DNA from: Candidatus Saccharimonadota bacterium
Lineage (GTDB): Bacteria > Patescibacteriota > Saccharimonadia > Saccharimonadales > Saccharimonadaceae
Length of the DNA stretch: 35,803 nucleotides
Assembly: GCA_028289015.1 (NCBI GenBank)
Contig: JAQGHC010000023.1
Location: forward strand, 1 to 35,803
Direction of reading: 5' to 3'
The notes under the pieces were generated by a model. It made no database searches. It was not told where the DNA came from and saw only the letters and a program-made list of their open reading frames with translations. This document shows positions 1-7,983 of the stretch, piece by piece (the first letter of the stretch is position 1; the number at the start of each line of letters is the position of its first letter). The translations under genes and the position numbers were made by a program.

Positions 1-3
1 TGC

Positions 4-15
4 TATTATAAGTTC
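4..15 (+). promoter_or_regulatory. Leaderless -10 box for the 107-aa membrane protein
   Basis: TATTAT is followed by six bases and then ATG, with no Shine-Dalgarno. Transcription would start at or within a base of the start codon. The -35 region lies off the window edge. Confidence 0.45.
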
Positions 16-339
16 ATGAATAACAAAAAATACAAAACATGGTCAGCGCTTAGGTCTATCTCGCTTACATTTCTGATCTTCGCACTGCTAATAATGCTGC
101 CTATCTCATTTGCCGATATAGTGACACGAACAATATACTATATAATCTTAGCTCTTCTTGTGGGATTCGCGATGGCTAGCTTCATGGAGGCGAGTAGATA
201 CAAAACCAATCCAGTCGGCAAAAGCCCGTCAGCCCTTTCCCCAAAAGCTAATAAATATATAGCTTTATGCCTTGGGCTTGTAATTATACTGATCGTCTTC
301 CTTTGGCTTATACCAGAGATTATTAAAGCAAATAGCTAA
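16..339 (+). CDS. Small three-helix membrane protein, unknown function
   Basis: This encodes 107 aa with three predicted membrane helices: about residues 13-30 (SLTFLIFALLIMLPISF), 38-57 (TIYYIILALLVGFAMASFME) and 81-102 (YIALCLGLVIILIVFLWLIP). The loop between helices 2 and 3 is short and basic/Ser-rich. I do not recognise a family. The start is the first ATG, six bases after a TATTAT box, which matches the leaderless arrangement seen at several other genes in this window. There is no partner gene on the same strand downstream. The hydrophobicity pattern and lack of overlap with another good ORF support it as real. Confidence 0.7.
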   Translation: MNNKKYKTWSALRSISLTFLIFALLIMLPISFADIVTRTIYYIILALLVGFAMASFMEASRYKTNPVGKSPSALSPKANKYIALCLGLVIILIVFLWLIPEIIKANS

Positions 340-497
340 GAACCTCTATCTAGATTAGTTCTGACTTCGTTCATAATACCCCACCATATTGATATTATTT
401 GAACCATCGGCATCGTGGATGTCACCGTGTGGCCGGAGCTGGATCAAAGACCAATCTCAGCCGCTACTTATCTTGACTGGATACCGCTTATGCTCAA

Positions 498-833
498 TTA
501 CAATCCAGCTCTCAAAAAGCCAGCCGCCCTTGCCTGGGGCTCGGTACAATAATAGCCGCCAAAGAAATCGCCTTGGCCTGGCGCGGAATAGCGCCGATGG
601 TCGGGCATGTAGTAGGCTCGGCCAGTTGTGGCCGTACTGGCAATTAACAACTGCTTGACGCCGCATTTGACGTAGGCGTACGCGTATCCACCCCACCCGC
701 TGGTGAATAAATACAAAACCACGACACCCAACCCTAATGCCCAAAAGACATATATTGCCCAGATCGGCAGAAACGGCTTTTTGTCGTCAATCAGTTCGAC
801 TTCTTCGGGCGTTTCGGGGATTAACTCTTCCAT
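498..833 (-). CDS. Membrane-anchored protein with a sunset-like C-terminal domain
   Basis: This encodes 111 aa. An acidic N-terminus (MEELIPETPEEVELIDD) precedes one membrane helix at about residues 22-44 (PIWAIYVFWALGLGVVVLYLF). The C-terminal half, about residues 55-111, contains GRAYYMPDHRRY followed by FGGYYCTEPQARAAGFLRA. From memory, the pattern of Y-x-P then a Cys-x-E-x-x-A-x-A-A-G-[FY]-x-[RK] end matches the small 'sunset' domain found in exported bacterial proteins, whose function is poorly known. The ATG follows TATAAT by seven bases. The AAGGGGA abutting the ATG has no spacing and cannot act as a normal ribosome site. An overlapping minus frame at 457-744 is treated as a shadow. 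Confidence 0.65.
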   Translation of the reverse strand: MEELIPETPEEVELIDDKKPFLPIWAIYVFWALGLGVVVLYLFTSGWGGYAYAYVKCGVKQLLIASTATTGRAYYMPDHRRYSAPGQGDFFGGYYCTEPQARAAGFLRAGL

Positions 834-846
834 TCCCCTTATTATA
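834..846 (-). promoter_or_regulatory. Leaderless -10 box for the sunset-like protein
   Basis: On the minus strand TATAAT is followed by AAGGGGA and then ATG. The seven-base spacing puts the transcript start at about the start codon. Confidence 0.5.
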
Positions 847-860
847 GCGGGACGGTCGAA

Positions 861-1535
861 TTATTTTGTAGGCGGCTTGCTGCCGACAGTCACTTTGCCG
901 TCACGTTCAATTGACACCGTCAGGTTGCGGGTCTGCTTTTTCAGGTTGGTCATCGTCGAGGGTAGGCTTTTTGCTTTTAACACCCCATACGCCCGTTCAA
1001 TATCAGCAACGACATCTCTTGTCATAAGTTCATGCTGTAGCAACTTTAAGTCTTCAGCATACTCATCTGCTTCATACTGAGACGCGAATCCATAATGCAA
1101 GAAAGCTGGGTGTTCAAAATTACCATCAACCTTTAGTAGATCCGCACGTCGCTCGGTTAATTTAATTACATCATGTCCAGCGACGGCGACGCGCATCTGA
1201 TCCTTTAAAGACATATCGTGGTGAAACTGCGTAGAGGTCAAAACATCAAGCGATAGCTCATAGGCGCGAACAATCTCGAAATATCGAGGGTCTACTGATT
1301 CACGCTGATGTTTACCCGCAAAAAGTATCGTTTCATCAATCCCGGTAGGATAGTTTGGTATGTCCTGAATTGGGCGATGTGACGGTAATCCGCCACCAAG
1401 GTCACTATAGGCAGTCGTACCGGCCTCGTAAGACGGATACAGTGTTGCCCGACCTACCCACCTGCGTCGTGCATGTTCCCACACGGAGCGGGGTTCATGT
1501 TCGGAATTCTCAGGGAGAGACGGGACTAATTCCAT
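861..1535 (-). CDS. Hypothetical soluble protein, 224 aa
   Basis: This is a soluble, charged 224-aa protein with no signal peptide and no membrane helix. The middle part (about residues 85-190) looks largely helical and is rich in Glu, Asp, Leu and Tyr (for example QYEADEYAEDLKLLQHELM). The last 30 residues are basic and β-prone (LTVSIERDGKVTVGSKPP). I cannot assign it to a family. The start at 1535 has no Shine-Dalgarno; a TATAAA lies eight bases upstream, so a leaderless start is possible. It is separated from the upstream 498-833 gene by only 27 bases but reads in the same direction, so the two could be cotranscribed. Confidence 0.65.
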   Translation of the reverse strand: MELVPSLPENSEHEPRSVWEHARRRWVGRATLYPSYEAGTTAYSDLGGGLPSHRPIQDIPNYPTGIDETILFAGKHQRESVDPRYFEIVRAYELSLDVLTSTQFHHDMSLKDQMRVAVAGHDVIKLTERRADLLKVDGNFEHPAFLHYGFASQYEADEYAEDLKLLQHELMTRDVVADIERAYGVLKAKSLPSTMTNLKKQTRNLTVSIERDGKVTVGSKPPTK

Positions 1536-1583
1536 ATGATTTATTTATAACATAAGCACAAATATAAGTCAATCCAAGCCATC

Positions 1584-1620
1584 AAAAAAGCCCCTTTGGA
1601 TGATTTGCGCATCCTCTGGG
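1584..1620 (-). terminator. Rho-independent terminator after the 68-aa gene
   Basis: Reading the minus strand, CCC-aga-GGATG-cgcaaat-CATCC-aaa-GGG forms a two-tier stem followed by GCTTTTTT. It lies about 60 bases downstream of the stop codon of the 68-aa gene. Confidence 0.65.
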
Positions 1621-1681
1621 ACTTAGTTGGCACCTGTTTGTTTGATACTACTGTACCATCAAACGTGCTAATGTTTCAAGA

Positions 1682-1888
1682 TTATTTTTTCTTAGAAATT
1701 GTAAGGAAACCATTGCGTGGGTTTTCTTTGACTTCGCGGTCTTCTGGAAGATCAGTCGGTTGACCCTTTGCATTCTTTTCTACCTTAGCGAAAAAGTAAA
1801 TTGTCTGTGGTTTGCCACCACGTAGTGTTACTTCTGTGCTGTGTAAGTAGTAAGTGATACCCTTTGAGTTCGTGTGCTTGTATGCCAT
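1682..1888 (-). CDS. Conserved small basic protein, 68 aa
   Basis: This encodes 68 aa beginning MAYKHTNSKGITYYLHSTEV and ending in a Lys-rich tail. The middle (GGKPQTIYFFAKVEK) suggests a small β-sheet protein. I recall similar short proteins with the MAYKHTNSKG start in other Saccharibacteria/CPR genomes, but their function is not known to me. The start is firm: AGGAGG lies 12 bases upstream of the ATG. The gene is monocistronic, with its own promoter (TTGACA-17-TACGCT) and its own terminator. A dedicated vegetative promoter plus a strong ribosome site suggests steady, high expression. Confidence 0.8.
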   Translation of the reverse strand: MAYKHTNSKGITYYLHSTEVTLRGGKPQTIYFFAKVEKNAKGQPTDLPEDREVKENPRNGFLTISKKK

Positions 1889-1926
1889 AAAGTTTTTATA
1901 CCTCCTATTAGCGATTTACATTTGCT

Positions 1927-1955
1927 AGCGTACCCCCTCTAATCAGCGGTGTCAA
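1927..1955 (-). promoter_or_regulatory. Sigma-70-type promoter of the 68-aa gene
   Basis: On the minus strand TTGACA (1950-1955) and TACGCT (1927-1932) are separated by exactly 17 bases. The transcript would have a leader of about 30 bases containing AGGAGG. Confidence 0.6.
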
Positions 1956-1958
1956 TAT

Positions 1959-2600
1959 TTAAATACCCCTATAATGCCGTTTTAGAAGCATCCGTAGAAT
2001 GGCGAGACTTAACAGACGGGCAATAATCATAACGATTATCATGATACAGATGACAACAGACCAGCCGGCAAAATCAGGCGACCAAAGCGGTGCTGAAAAG
2101 CTATAACGATACAGCTCGGTGCTTGGCAAATTAATATTTTGCACTGGGTCAGGAGAAGGCGGATATTTGGCCAGCTCATCTGCAAAACACTGAACATACG
2201 CTGGCGACCAGACGGTAAATCGAGGCTTACATGTTGCTTCTGCCTCAGCGTTGATATTGATGCCTGAACTGTTATTTTGTTTAGCCTCATCGACGATTTT
2301 TTGAGCATCTCGGCGGTATTGCCCTTCTAAATAAAAGGGTCCTGTCTCGGTGTTCATGTGCGCAGCAACATACCGTTGTAAATCATACAATCTATTTTGC
2401 GTTATAGAGCTGTCAAAAGGTTCAGCGGTTGATATGTCGGCGGCCAAAACGGCCTGACGCCTTTCGGCCATCCCTATGTTATTTAAACGCAAAAAAGTAG
2501 CGGCCACAAACATCATTAGCAATAACAACACTAATAATTGCCACGTTTTAATCTGTTGCAATTGCCTAATGCTTTTTCTAACTTGTCGCTTGTCTGCCAC
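1959..2600 (-). CDS. Bitopic/exported hypothetical membrane protein, 213 aa
   Basis: This encodes 213 aa with a GTG start preceded by GAGGTGGG. A basic N-terminus (KRQVRKSIRQLQQIKTW) leads into a helix at about residues 21-39 (LLVLLLLMMFVAATFLRL). A long extracytoplasmic domain follows (about 40-170), with a Cys pair (ATCKPRF and VQCFADEL) that could form a disulphide. A second helix lies near the C-terminus (about 178-203, WSVVICIMIIVMIIARLLSLAI), then a short basic tail. No family is recognised. It lies downstream of the MFS gene on the same strand (46-base gap) and is probably in its operon. Confidence 0.7.
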   Translation of the reverse strand: MADKRQVRKSIRQLQQIKTWQLLVLLLLMMFVAATFLRLNNIGMAERRQAVLAADISTAEPFDSSITQNRLYDLQRYVAAHMNTETGPFYLEGQYRRDAQKIVDEAKQNNSSGININAEAEATCKPRFTVWSPAYVQCFADELAKYPPSPDPVQNINLPSTELYRYSFSAPLWSPDFAGWSVVICIMIIVMIIARLLSLAILRMLLKRHYRGI

Positions 2601-2646
2601 TAAAAATTATCCCACCTCGTATACTGTCTTTATTGTAGCATGAGCG

Positions 2647-3861
2647 CTATTTTCGGTAGAGATAAAACTTTGGCGCCGCAATAATAAGCACCACGCCGGC
2701 TGCTATATAAAAGAACATTTGCATCGCAGTCTGGTCGCTCGACACCATCAATAGCAATGCAAACAGCCCGCCAGCGATAGCAGCACCAAAACTTGCTGTC
2801 ACTTCCATACAGGCCAAATACGTAATACGGTGACCGGATAAGTCTGCCGTATCGAACATACCCCTTGTAAATGCCATTGAATAACCCGTTGTTGCCGCCT
2901 CGTTAGCAACGTTTACCGCGGCAACTATGCCCACGTTATTTGCAAATGGTCGTACGAGATGAATCAGAGCATCGGCAAAGACAGAGAAACGCAACAGATC
3001 ACCACCCCGTCGACTATCGATCAATTTTCCATACACGTATGATGCGGCAAGCGCAGCAATAATCACAACCGACAATAACGCACCCATTTTGACATATACT
3101 TCGTTCGTGCCCGTTCCAATGATGATCACTGCGACAAATAGCGTCCATACGGTGCCCGAGCTGACAAAATCAAACCCAACCCCAGTATGGGCAACCAAGC
3201 TGCGCCAAGTCGGCCGCCATGGGAATCCCTTGAAAACGAGTTTCTGTCGAGATTTTGGAGGCTCGCCCGTTTGGAATAACGGGATAGCAGCAACGGCGAA
3301 CAGTACAGCGGCCACCCACATAGTCGACTCTGGACCCAATGCGAACGCCAACAAACCACCGACGAACGGACTAAGCCCTGTCGCGATCTTTTCGATCATA
3401 TTCATGTAAGCAATTTCTTTTCCTGCATGCTCGATACTTTTAACTTTTGAAAAATCGATAGCATAGCAAAGGCTATACAATGTCGCCGACATACATTGCA
3501 AAAGCCCTGTCGCAATAATCGCGGGCAGACCCCACTCTGGCACGAACGTAAAGATGCCCATCGCAGGAATATACAAAAGATTTGAAAGTAAAATACCGTG
3601 TTTGGGGCCGAATTTTGACGCATACTGTGCGGCCGGAAAGACCGTAAATATCTTTACGAAATAATACAGTGTCCAAAAAGTAGCAATAAATAGGATGCTA
3701 TAGCCATTTTGATAAAGAAAAATTGACATAAACGCCGAGGCGATATGAATTGCTAGTTTGCGCAGTAACGTCGAAGCATACAACTCTGCAACCTCAGAAA
3801 AGGTCGCATATCGCCAAAAATGGCGTCGCTGTAATAGTCGGTGAATAAATTGTTTGATCAT
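2647..3861 (-). CDS. Major facilitator superfamily transporter
   Basis: This encodes 404 aa with about 11-12 predicted membrane helices throughout, the size and pattern of an MFS permease. The helices are separated by short basic loops such as YAAQ-YASKFGPKHG (the usual loop 2-3 position) and YGKLIDSRRGGDLLRF in the second half. The substrate cannot be read from the sequence. The ATG at 3861 has no Shine-Dalgarno. TATAAT lies about 25 bases upstream (minus strand, near 3890), so the leader is short. It is followed by the 213-aa membrane protein and is divergent from murC. The 73-77-aa ORFs inside it are shadows. Confidence 0.85.
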   Translation of the reverse strand: MIKQFIHRLLQRRHFWRYATFSEVAELYASTLLRKLAIHIASAFMSIFLYQNGYSILFIATFWTLYYFVKIFTVFPAAQYASKFGPKHGILLSNLLYIPAMGIFTFVPEWGLPAIIATGLLQCMSATLYSLCYAIDFSKVKSIEHAGKEIAYMNMIEKIATGLSPFVGGLLAFALGPESTMWVAAVLFAVAAIPLFQTGEPPKSRQKLVFKGFPWRPTWRSLVAHTGVGFDFVSSGTVWTLFVAVIIIGTGTNEVYVKMGALLSVVIIAALAASYVYGKLIDSRRGGDLLRFSVFADALIHLVRPFANNVGIVAAVNVANEAATTGYSMAFTRGMFDTADLSGHRITYLACMEVTASFGAAIAGGLFALLLMVSSDQTAMQMFFYIAAGVVLIIAAPKFYLYRK

Positions 3862-3921
3862 ATTTGTTTTTTATTGAGGTTATTTTTCATTATACACTAC
3901 TGTTATCTTAAGCGTAAGTGA

Positions 3922-3933
3922 TATACTAGCGGT
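3922..3933 (+). promoter_or_regulatory. Leaderless -10 box of murC
   Basis: TATACT is followed by AGCGGT and then ATG, a six-base gap, with no ribosome site. Confidence 0.55.
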
Positions 3934-5193
3934 ATGAATATTTATTTCTCTGGCATCGGAGGCGTAGGAATCGGGCCATTGGCCGAAATCGCGTACGACG
4001 CCGGTTACACCGTCCAAGGGTCTGACGCGACTGAAACGCTTTTAACGCGCGAACTTCGCGGCCGCGGCATAAATATCACGATTGGCCAAGATGGTGAGTT
4101 TTTGTTCGCTTGCCATAATACGTCACGGATTGATTGGTTCGTACATACTGCAGCCCTGCCTGACGACCACCCCGAACTAGCACTCGCCCGCCGGCTTGGT
4201 ATCAAAACGGCAAAACGTGACGAATTACTAGCCCAAATCATCAAAGAAAAAAATTTGGAATTGATCGCGGTCGCTGGCACGCACGGCAAAACCACGACGA
4301 CCGGCATGATGGTCTGGACGATGCAACAGCTCGGTATTCCTGTCAGCTATTCAATCGGCACAACCATTAGTTTTGGTTCGAGCGGTAAATACATCCCTGA
4401 CAGCAAATATTTTATTTACGAGTGCGATGAGTTTGACCGTAATTTCCTCCATTTCAGCCCATACCTCTCTCTTATCACCTCAATTGATTATGACCACCCC
4501 GATACCTATCCAACTGAAACCAGCTATTTAGCGGCATTCCATGAATTTATTACCAAATCAGAAATGACAATCATGTGGAAGAGCGATGGCAACCAGGTAC
4601 ATTCCACCGAAACAACCGGATGGATATTGGGCGATGACGAAGTGATGGATATTCGCATTTCAGGCGCGCATAATCGTCGAAACGCCACACTGATAGCTAA
4701 GGCCGTCGAGTATTTGCAAGCTGGCGACCAAGACAAAGCAATCACCTCCCTGCAGTCATTTCCCGGTACAGACCGACGCTTCGAAAGGCTCGACGATAAT
4801 CTTTACAGCGATTACGGACATCACCCTGTTGAAATCGCCGCAACCCTACAAATGGCCCGTGAAGTATCCGACAACGTCGTACTGGTTTATCAGCCACACC
4901 AGAACGTCCGACAGCACGAGGTTAAAGATCAATACACCAATCAGTTCGAGTTAGCAGAGACGGTTTATTGGCTGCCGACATATCTGTCACGCGAAGATCC
5001 CGATCTGCCTATTTTGACGCCGTACGAACTGACCAAATCAATCACTAACCGTGGTGCTATCTATTCTGCCAACCTCGACAACGAGCTGTGGAATGCAATA
5101 CAAACCGCCCGCCAACAAGGCAAACTGGTGCTATGCATGGGCGCCGGCTCTATCGACAGCTGGGTACGACAAAGATTGACAAATCAAAGTTAA
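3934..5193 (+). CDS. murC: UDP-N-acetylmuramate--L-alanine ligase (MurC-type Mur ligase)
   Basis: Cytoplasmic ATP-dependent ligase that adds L-Ala to UDP-MurNAc, the first amino acid of the peptidoglycan stem peptide. Three Mur-ligase domains are visible in 419 aa. The N-terminal UDP-binding fold starts with GIGGVGIGPLAEIAYDAGY. The central ATPase domain has the P-loop AGTHGKTTTTGM (about residues 112-123), the Mg/substrate segment YECDEFDRNFL and DYDHPDTY. Next come GAHNRRNATLIAKA and the C-terminal domain with DYGHHPVEIAATL. These motifs favour MurC over MurD/E/F. It is somewhat shorter than many MurC proteins (about 450-490 aa). The start is fixed by the leaderless -10 box. It stands alone rather than in a dcw cluster. 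An Mpl-type recycling ligase is a less likely alternative. Confidence 0.88.
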   Translation: MNIYFSGIGGVGIGPLAEIAYDAGYTVQGSDATETLLTRELRGRGINITIGQDGEFLFACHNTSRIDWFVHTAALPDDHPELALARRLGIKTAKRDELLAQIIKEKNLELIAVAGTHGKTTTTGMMVWTMQQLGIPVSYSIGTTISFGSSGKYIPDSKYFIYECDEFDRNFLHFSPYLSLITSIDYDHPDTYPTETSYLAAFHEFITKSEMTIMWKSDGNQVHSTETTGWILGDDEVMDIRISGAHNRRNATLIAKAVEYLQAGDQDKAITSLQSFPGTDRRFERLDDNLYSDYGHHPVEIAATLQMAREVSDNVVLVYQPHQNVRQHEVKDQYTNQFELAETVYWLPTYLSREDPDLPILTPYELTKSITNRGAIYSANLDNELWNAIQTARQQGKLVLCMGAGSIDSWVRQRLTNQS

Positions 5194-5266
5194 TTTACTT
5201 GAATATATCACCCCATTGAGTTGATGACACACCCACGCTCTTCATTTAAAGCCTTGTCCATCGTGT

Positions 5267-5279
5267 TATACTATCAGAT
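5267..5279 (+). promoter_or_regulatory. Leaderless -10 box of the MscS gene
   Basis: TATACT is followed by seven bases (ATCAGAT) and ATG. No Shine-Dalgarno is present. Confidence 0.55.
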
Positions 5280-6107
5280 ATGGATACCCAAACAAGTTCG
5301 CAAAAACTTACTAGTTTCTCAGCTCAAGATTCAATAGATGCCGCAGTTATCGTCCTTGTTATGCTCGCCTTCTACGTCCTTGGTTCTGCCGCGCTGCGCT
5401 ATGTCGTCAAAAATGCAGTCGAACGAAGCCGTCAAAAGACCTGGCATCGTAAAGACATCGAAAAACGCCAAAAAACACTTGTCGGTGTTGTCGTTAATAT
5501 TTGGCGGATACTGGTCATTTTCGTGGGCGGATTCCAACTACTCCAAATAGTTTTTCCAAGTATCAATACTGCACCGTTGTTCGCCAGTGCCGGTATTGTC
5601 GGTGTCGCAATCGGATTTGGATCGCAAGCACTCGTTAAAGACTTTCTATCTGGTATCTTTATTATTTCCGAGAACCAATACCGTGTTGGCGACATTATCG
5701 ACATTAACGGCAGCACAGGCACGGTTGAACGTATCGGAACGCGATCAACGGTGATTCGCGATAACGACGGTAATGTCCACTACTTCCCCAACGGCAGCGT
5801 CCAGCATGTCATCAATAAAACAATGGGCTACAGCATGGCGAGATTTTCAATTGGCGTCCATCCATCAAACGACCTTGATAAAATTATTTCTATCATCAAC
5901 GAGACTGGCAAAAAACTGGCTGGCGAAGAAAAGTGGAAGAACAAAATTATTGATGCGCCCACGTTCGAATCAATTGGTGAATTTACCCCGTCAACTGTTC
6001 AGCTGTTCATTTCAGGCAAAACACAACCTTCCGACCAGTGGTCAGTAACAGCAGAAATGCGTCGTCGGCTTTTATTCGCGTTTGAAAAAAGTAAAATAGA
6101 ATTATAG
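5280..6107 (+). CDS. Small-conductance mechanosensitive channel (MscS family)
   Basis: This encodes 275 aa, about the length of E. coli MscS. Two N-terminal helices (about 18-42 and 67-88) precede the pore-lining TM3. That helix reads SAGIVGVAIGFGSQALVKDF, with the Gly/Ala packing pattern typical of MscS. The β-domain follows directly (NQYRVGDIIDINGSTGTVERIG, then NGNVHYFPNGSVQHVINKT). The C-terminal α/β cage portion spans about 185-270. In this family the channel opens under hypo-osmotic membrane tension to release small solutes. The gene converges with the 128-aa gene, only six bases between stops. Confidence 0.92.
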   Translation: MDTQTSSQKLTSFSAQDSIDAAVIVLVMLAFYVLGSAALRYVVKNAVERSRQKTWHRKDIEKRQKTLVGVVVNIWRILVIFVGGFQLLQIVFPSINTAPLFASAGIVGVAIGFGSQALVKDFLSGIFIISENQYRVGDIIDINGSTGTVERIGTRSTVIRDNDGNVHYFPNGSVQHVINKTMGYSMARFSIGVHPSNDLDKIISIINETGKKLAGEEKWKNKIIDAPTFESIGEFTPSTVQLFISGKTQPSDQWSVTAEMRRRLLFAFEKSKIEL

Positions 6108-6113
6108 TCTGAT

Positions 6114-6500
6114 TTATTCAGTAGGCTCAACAGGAGCAGCTGGCGCGTCAATTGCCAGTGCGGCGTCGCTCATGACGTCACCGCTAAAACTATCGACATT
6201 CGTTGCTTGTGCGGCACGCTTGTGATACATCGTACGAAACTCTTCTATAACTTTTTTATCTATCTCGCCTACCGCTGGAAATCCCTTGAACACTTCGGAC
6301 GTGGCCACTTTTTCTGTCACATGCTCATACCCAGGGCGACTTAGGTCAAGCTGCGCAGCACCACTGCTTTCATATAGTTTCATCGAGACTGCAACCAACA
6401 TCAGCGCAATAATTATAGACATACCGACCATTACCAAAAATCGGTGCTTTTCCCAGCCCACTAGATGGTGCGCGTCTGCTGTTAATTCTTCTTCGGTCAT
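6114..6500 (-). CDS. Single-pass membrane protein, 128 aa, unknown
   Basis: An acidic/polar cytoplasmic N-terminus (MTEEELTADAHHLVGWEKHR) precedes one helix at about residues 21-42 (FLVMVGMSIIIALMLVAVSM). An extracytoplasmic domain of about 85 residues ends in a Pro/Ala-rich tail (IDAPAAPVEPTE). No family is recognised. Its ATG overlaps the stop codon of the upstream secreted protein as ATGA (6497-6500), which implies translational coupling. The two products probably act together at the cell envelope. It is the last gene of the mutY-headed operon. Confidence 0.7.
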   Translation of the reverse strand: MTEEELTADAHHLVGWEKHRFLVMVGMSIIIALMLVAVSMKLYESSGAAQLDLSRPGYEHVTEKVATSEVFKGFPAVGEIDKKVIEEFRTMYHKRAAQATNVDSFSGDVMSDAALAIDAPAAPVEPTE

Positions 6501-7036
6501 GATTTATCCGCCTGAAAGTTTTTTGCGTACATATCAACTTTAACCCCATAATCTTGAATTGTCTTATGTAGATCTGCGGCGGCCTCATGAGTCAATCGAC
6601 GCTTTTCACGTGTGTCCACGACACTATCGTAAAAGGCGACTGGCTGGTTGACACAATTAATTCGCAGACTGGCAGACATCGCTTCTTCGTATAGTTGATA
6701 TTGCTGGCGGAACGCTTCTAATTGCTTGTCATACTGCGCAGCCGTGGATAGCAAGGTCTCATCACTGATACGGTTTAAGACAATCCGACTATTAAACGGT
6801 GCTATTAACTTTGTGGAAATCGATTCGTAAATCTGACCACGATTGACGCGCAACCCAGCGTCGGTGGCGTGCAATTGAAATAATGTCGACTGTGCATCGA
6901 CACAGTTGGTGCGAATGCGGGCGATATGCGAGTCGGTCATGGGCGCTGTTTCCTCAGCGGACGCAGCAAAACCAAAGATCGCTCCACTAAATAGTGTGGC
7001 AAGAATAAATATTGTCATTATGCGGGAGCGACTCAT
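6497..7036 (-). CDS. Secreted hypothetical protein, 179 aa
   Basis: A clear signal peptide opens the protein: basic MSRSRIM, a hydrophobic core TIFILATLFSGAIFGFA, and a probable cleavage near ASAEE. The mature part is predicted mostly helical, with a pair of cysteines (RTNCVDAQ and RINCVNQP) that may form a disulphide. Charged heptad-like stretches follow (REKRRLTHEAAADLHK). No lipobox is present. No family is recognised. It starts 26 bases after the mutY stop and has AAAAGGA next to the ATG with GAGGG further upstream, so it is probably cotranscribed with mutY. It is coupled to the downstream 128-aa membrane protein. Confidence 0.7.
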   Translation of the reverse strand: MSRSRIMTIFILATLFSGAIFGFAASAEETAPMTDSHIARIRTNCVDAQSTLFQLHATDAGLRVNRGQIYESISTKLIAPFNSRIVLNRISDETLLSTAAQYDKQLEAFRQQYQLYEEAMSASLRINCVNQPVAFYDSVVDTREKRRLTHEAAADLHKTIQDYGVKVDMYAKNFQADKS

Positions 7037-7061
7037 TCCTTTTATTATCCCTCAAAATGAC

Positions 7062-7862
7062 CTATTTGGTCAAATGTAAGATATTATCAGTTTCAGTCAC
7101 CAATCCGTCCGCCAACAACCCACTTAAAGCGGCCGTCAACCGTTCATCATCAGCGTATTGCTGATGCAGCACGACCTGTGGAATATCATCGGCTGCAAGC
7201 TGTTTGATAATAATTCCGCGAAGTTCTCGCACACTGCCTCTTAACGTCGATTGCTTTTTATAATGCTTGCTTTGCGTAATTCGTCCGACGCCGTTCTTTT
7301 TTAGCCACGTACCATAATCCATGAGCGCCCAGTAAAACTCACGCGGATGATCATTGTCGAGAGTTTGTTGGATCACTGGCAGTAGCTGCGCGTCACTAAT
7401 TTTATCTTGCTCATCAAAGAAATGATGGAAATAAACCGTTCGAACGTTCGTTTCGATAAATGGTATTGGCTGGTTAAAAGCATACGTCATGATCGCACCA
7501 GCCGTTCCCGGGCCAACACCTGGCAGGCTAAGAATATCCGACGCACTTTTCGGAAACGAGCCATTAAACTCTATCATGATTTTCTTTGCGCTTTCATGCA
7601 AAAACTTGGCACGACGGTTATACCCTAACCCACTCCATAGCGTTAATGCATCAGCTAGAGATGCGGCCGCTAAACTTCTTTCATCAGGGAATCGCTCGAT
7701 AAATGCCTTGAACTTTGGTATCACTCGGTCTACTTGCGTTTGTTGCAACATTAGTTCGCTCACTAATACGTAGTACGGCCGCGTATCGTCGCGCCATGGC
7801 ATACCGCGATACAGCTCGCGACCTTTTTCCCATATCAATTCCTTAAACTCGCCATCAGTCAT
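7062..7862 (-). CDS. mutY: MutY-like A/G-specific adenine DNA glycosylase lacking the Fe-S cluster
   Basis: HhH-GPD base-excision glycosylase, 266 aa, expected to remove A mispaired with 8-oxoG or G. The MutY signature ELMLQQTQVDRVIPKF is at about residues 35-50, followed by LWSGLGYNRRAKFLH. The helix-hairpin-helix reads LPGVGPGTAGAIMTYAF (about 113-129), and the catalytic-strand region is FIETNVRTVYFHHFF. Two departures are visible. The residue aligned with the catalytic Asp of E. coli MutY (LDGNV) is Glu (IETNV). The protein also contains no cysteine at all, so the usual C-terminal [4Fe-4S] cluster is absent. The 8-oxoG-sensing NUDIX-like C-terminal domain is missing too. The start follows TATACT by six bases. 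Confidence 0.82.
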   Translation of the reverse strand: MTDGEFKELIWEKGRELYRGMPWRDDTRPYYVLVSELMLQQTQVDRVIPKFKAFIERFPDERSLAAASLADALTLWSGLGYNRRAKFLHESAKKIMIEFNGSFPKSASDILSLPGVGPGTAGAIMTYAFNQPIPFIETNVRTVYFHHFFDEQDKISDAQLLPVIQQTLDNDHPREFYWALMDYGTWLKKNGVGRITQSKHYKKQSTLRGSVRELRGIIIKQLAADDIPQVVLHQQYADDERLTAALSGLLADGLVTETDNILHLTK

Positions 7863-7874
7863 TCATCTAGTATA
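7863..7874 (-). promoter_or_regulatory. Leaderless -10 box of mutY
   Basis: On the minus strand TATACT is followed by AGATGA and then ATG. There is no ribosome site. Confidence 0.55.
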
Positions 7875-7971
7875 ACGATCACATTAGCCTTTCGCCTAGT
7901 TATTGGCAATTGATCTTACCTGCTCATCCGTAATTCCTCCTTTATAAATAAACTATACTGGCTCACGGGGG

Positions 7972-7983
7972 TATAATAGAAGT
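7972..7983 (+). promoter_or_regulatory. Leaderless -10 box of msrA
   Basis: A perfect TATAAT is followed by AGAAGT and ATG. It is divergent from the mutY promoter about 100 bases away. Confidence 0.6.

Noticed and set aside
389-658. 89-aa plus-strand ORF
   Set aside because: It lies over the minus-strand membrane protein with the sunset-like end, has no ribosome site or promoter, and reads as low-quality Arg/Ser/Leu-rich sequence typical of a shadow frame.
457-744. 95-aa minus-strand ORF overlapping 498-833
   Set aside because: Very Arg-rich frame overlapping a better protein with a clear membrane helix and a natural C-terminus. I considered a frameshifted extension (WLFESWIVIEHKRYP) but the 111-aa protein already ends in a complete domain-like motif.
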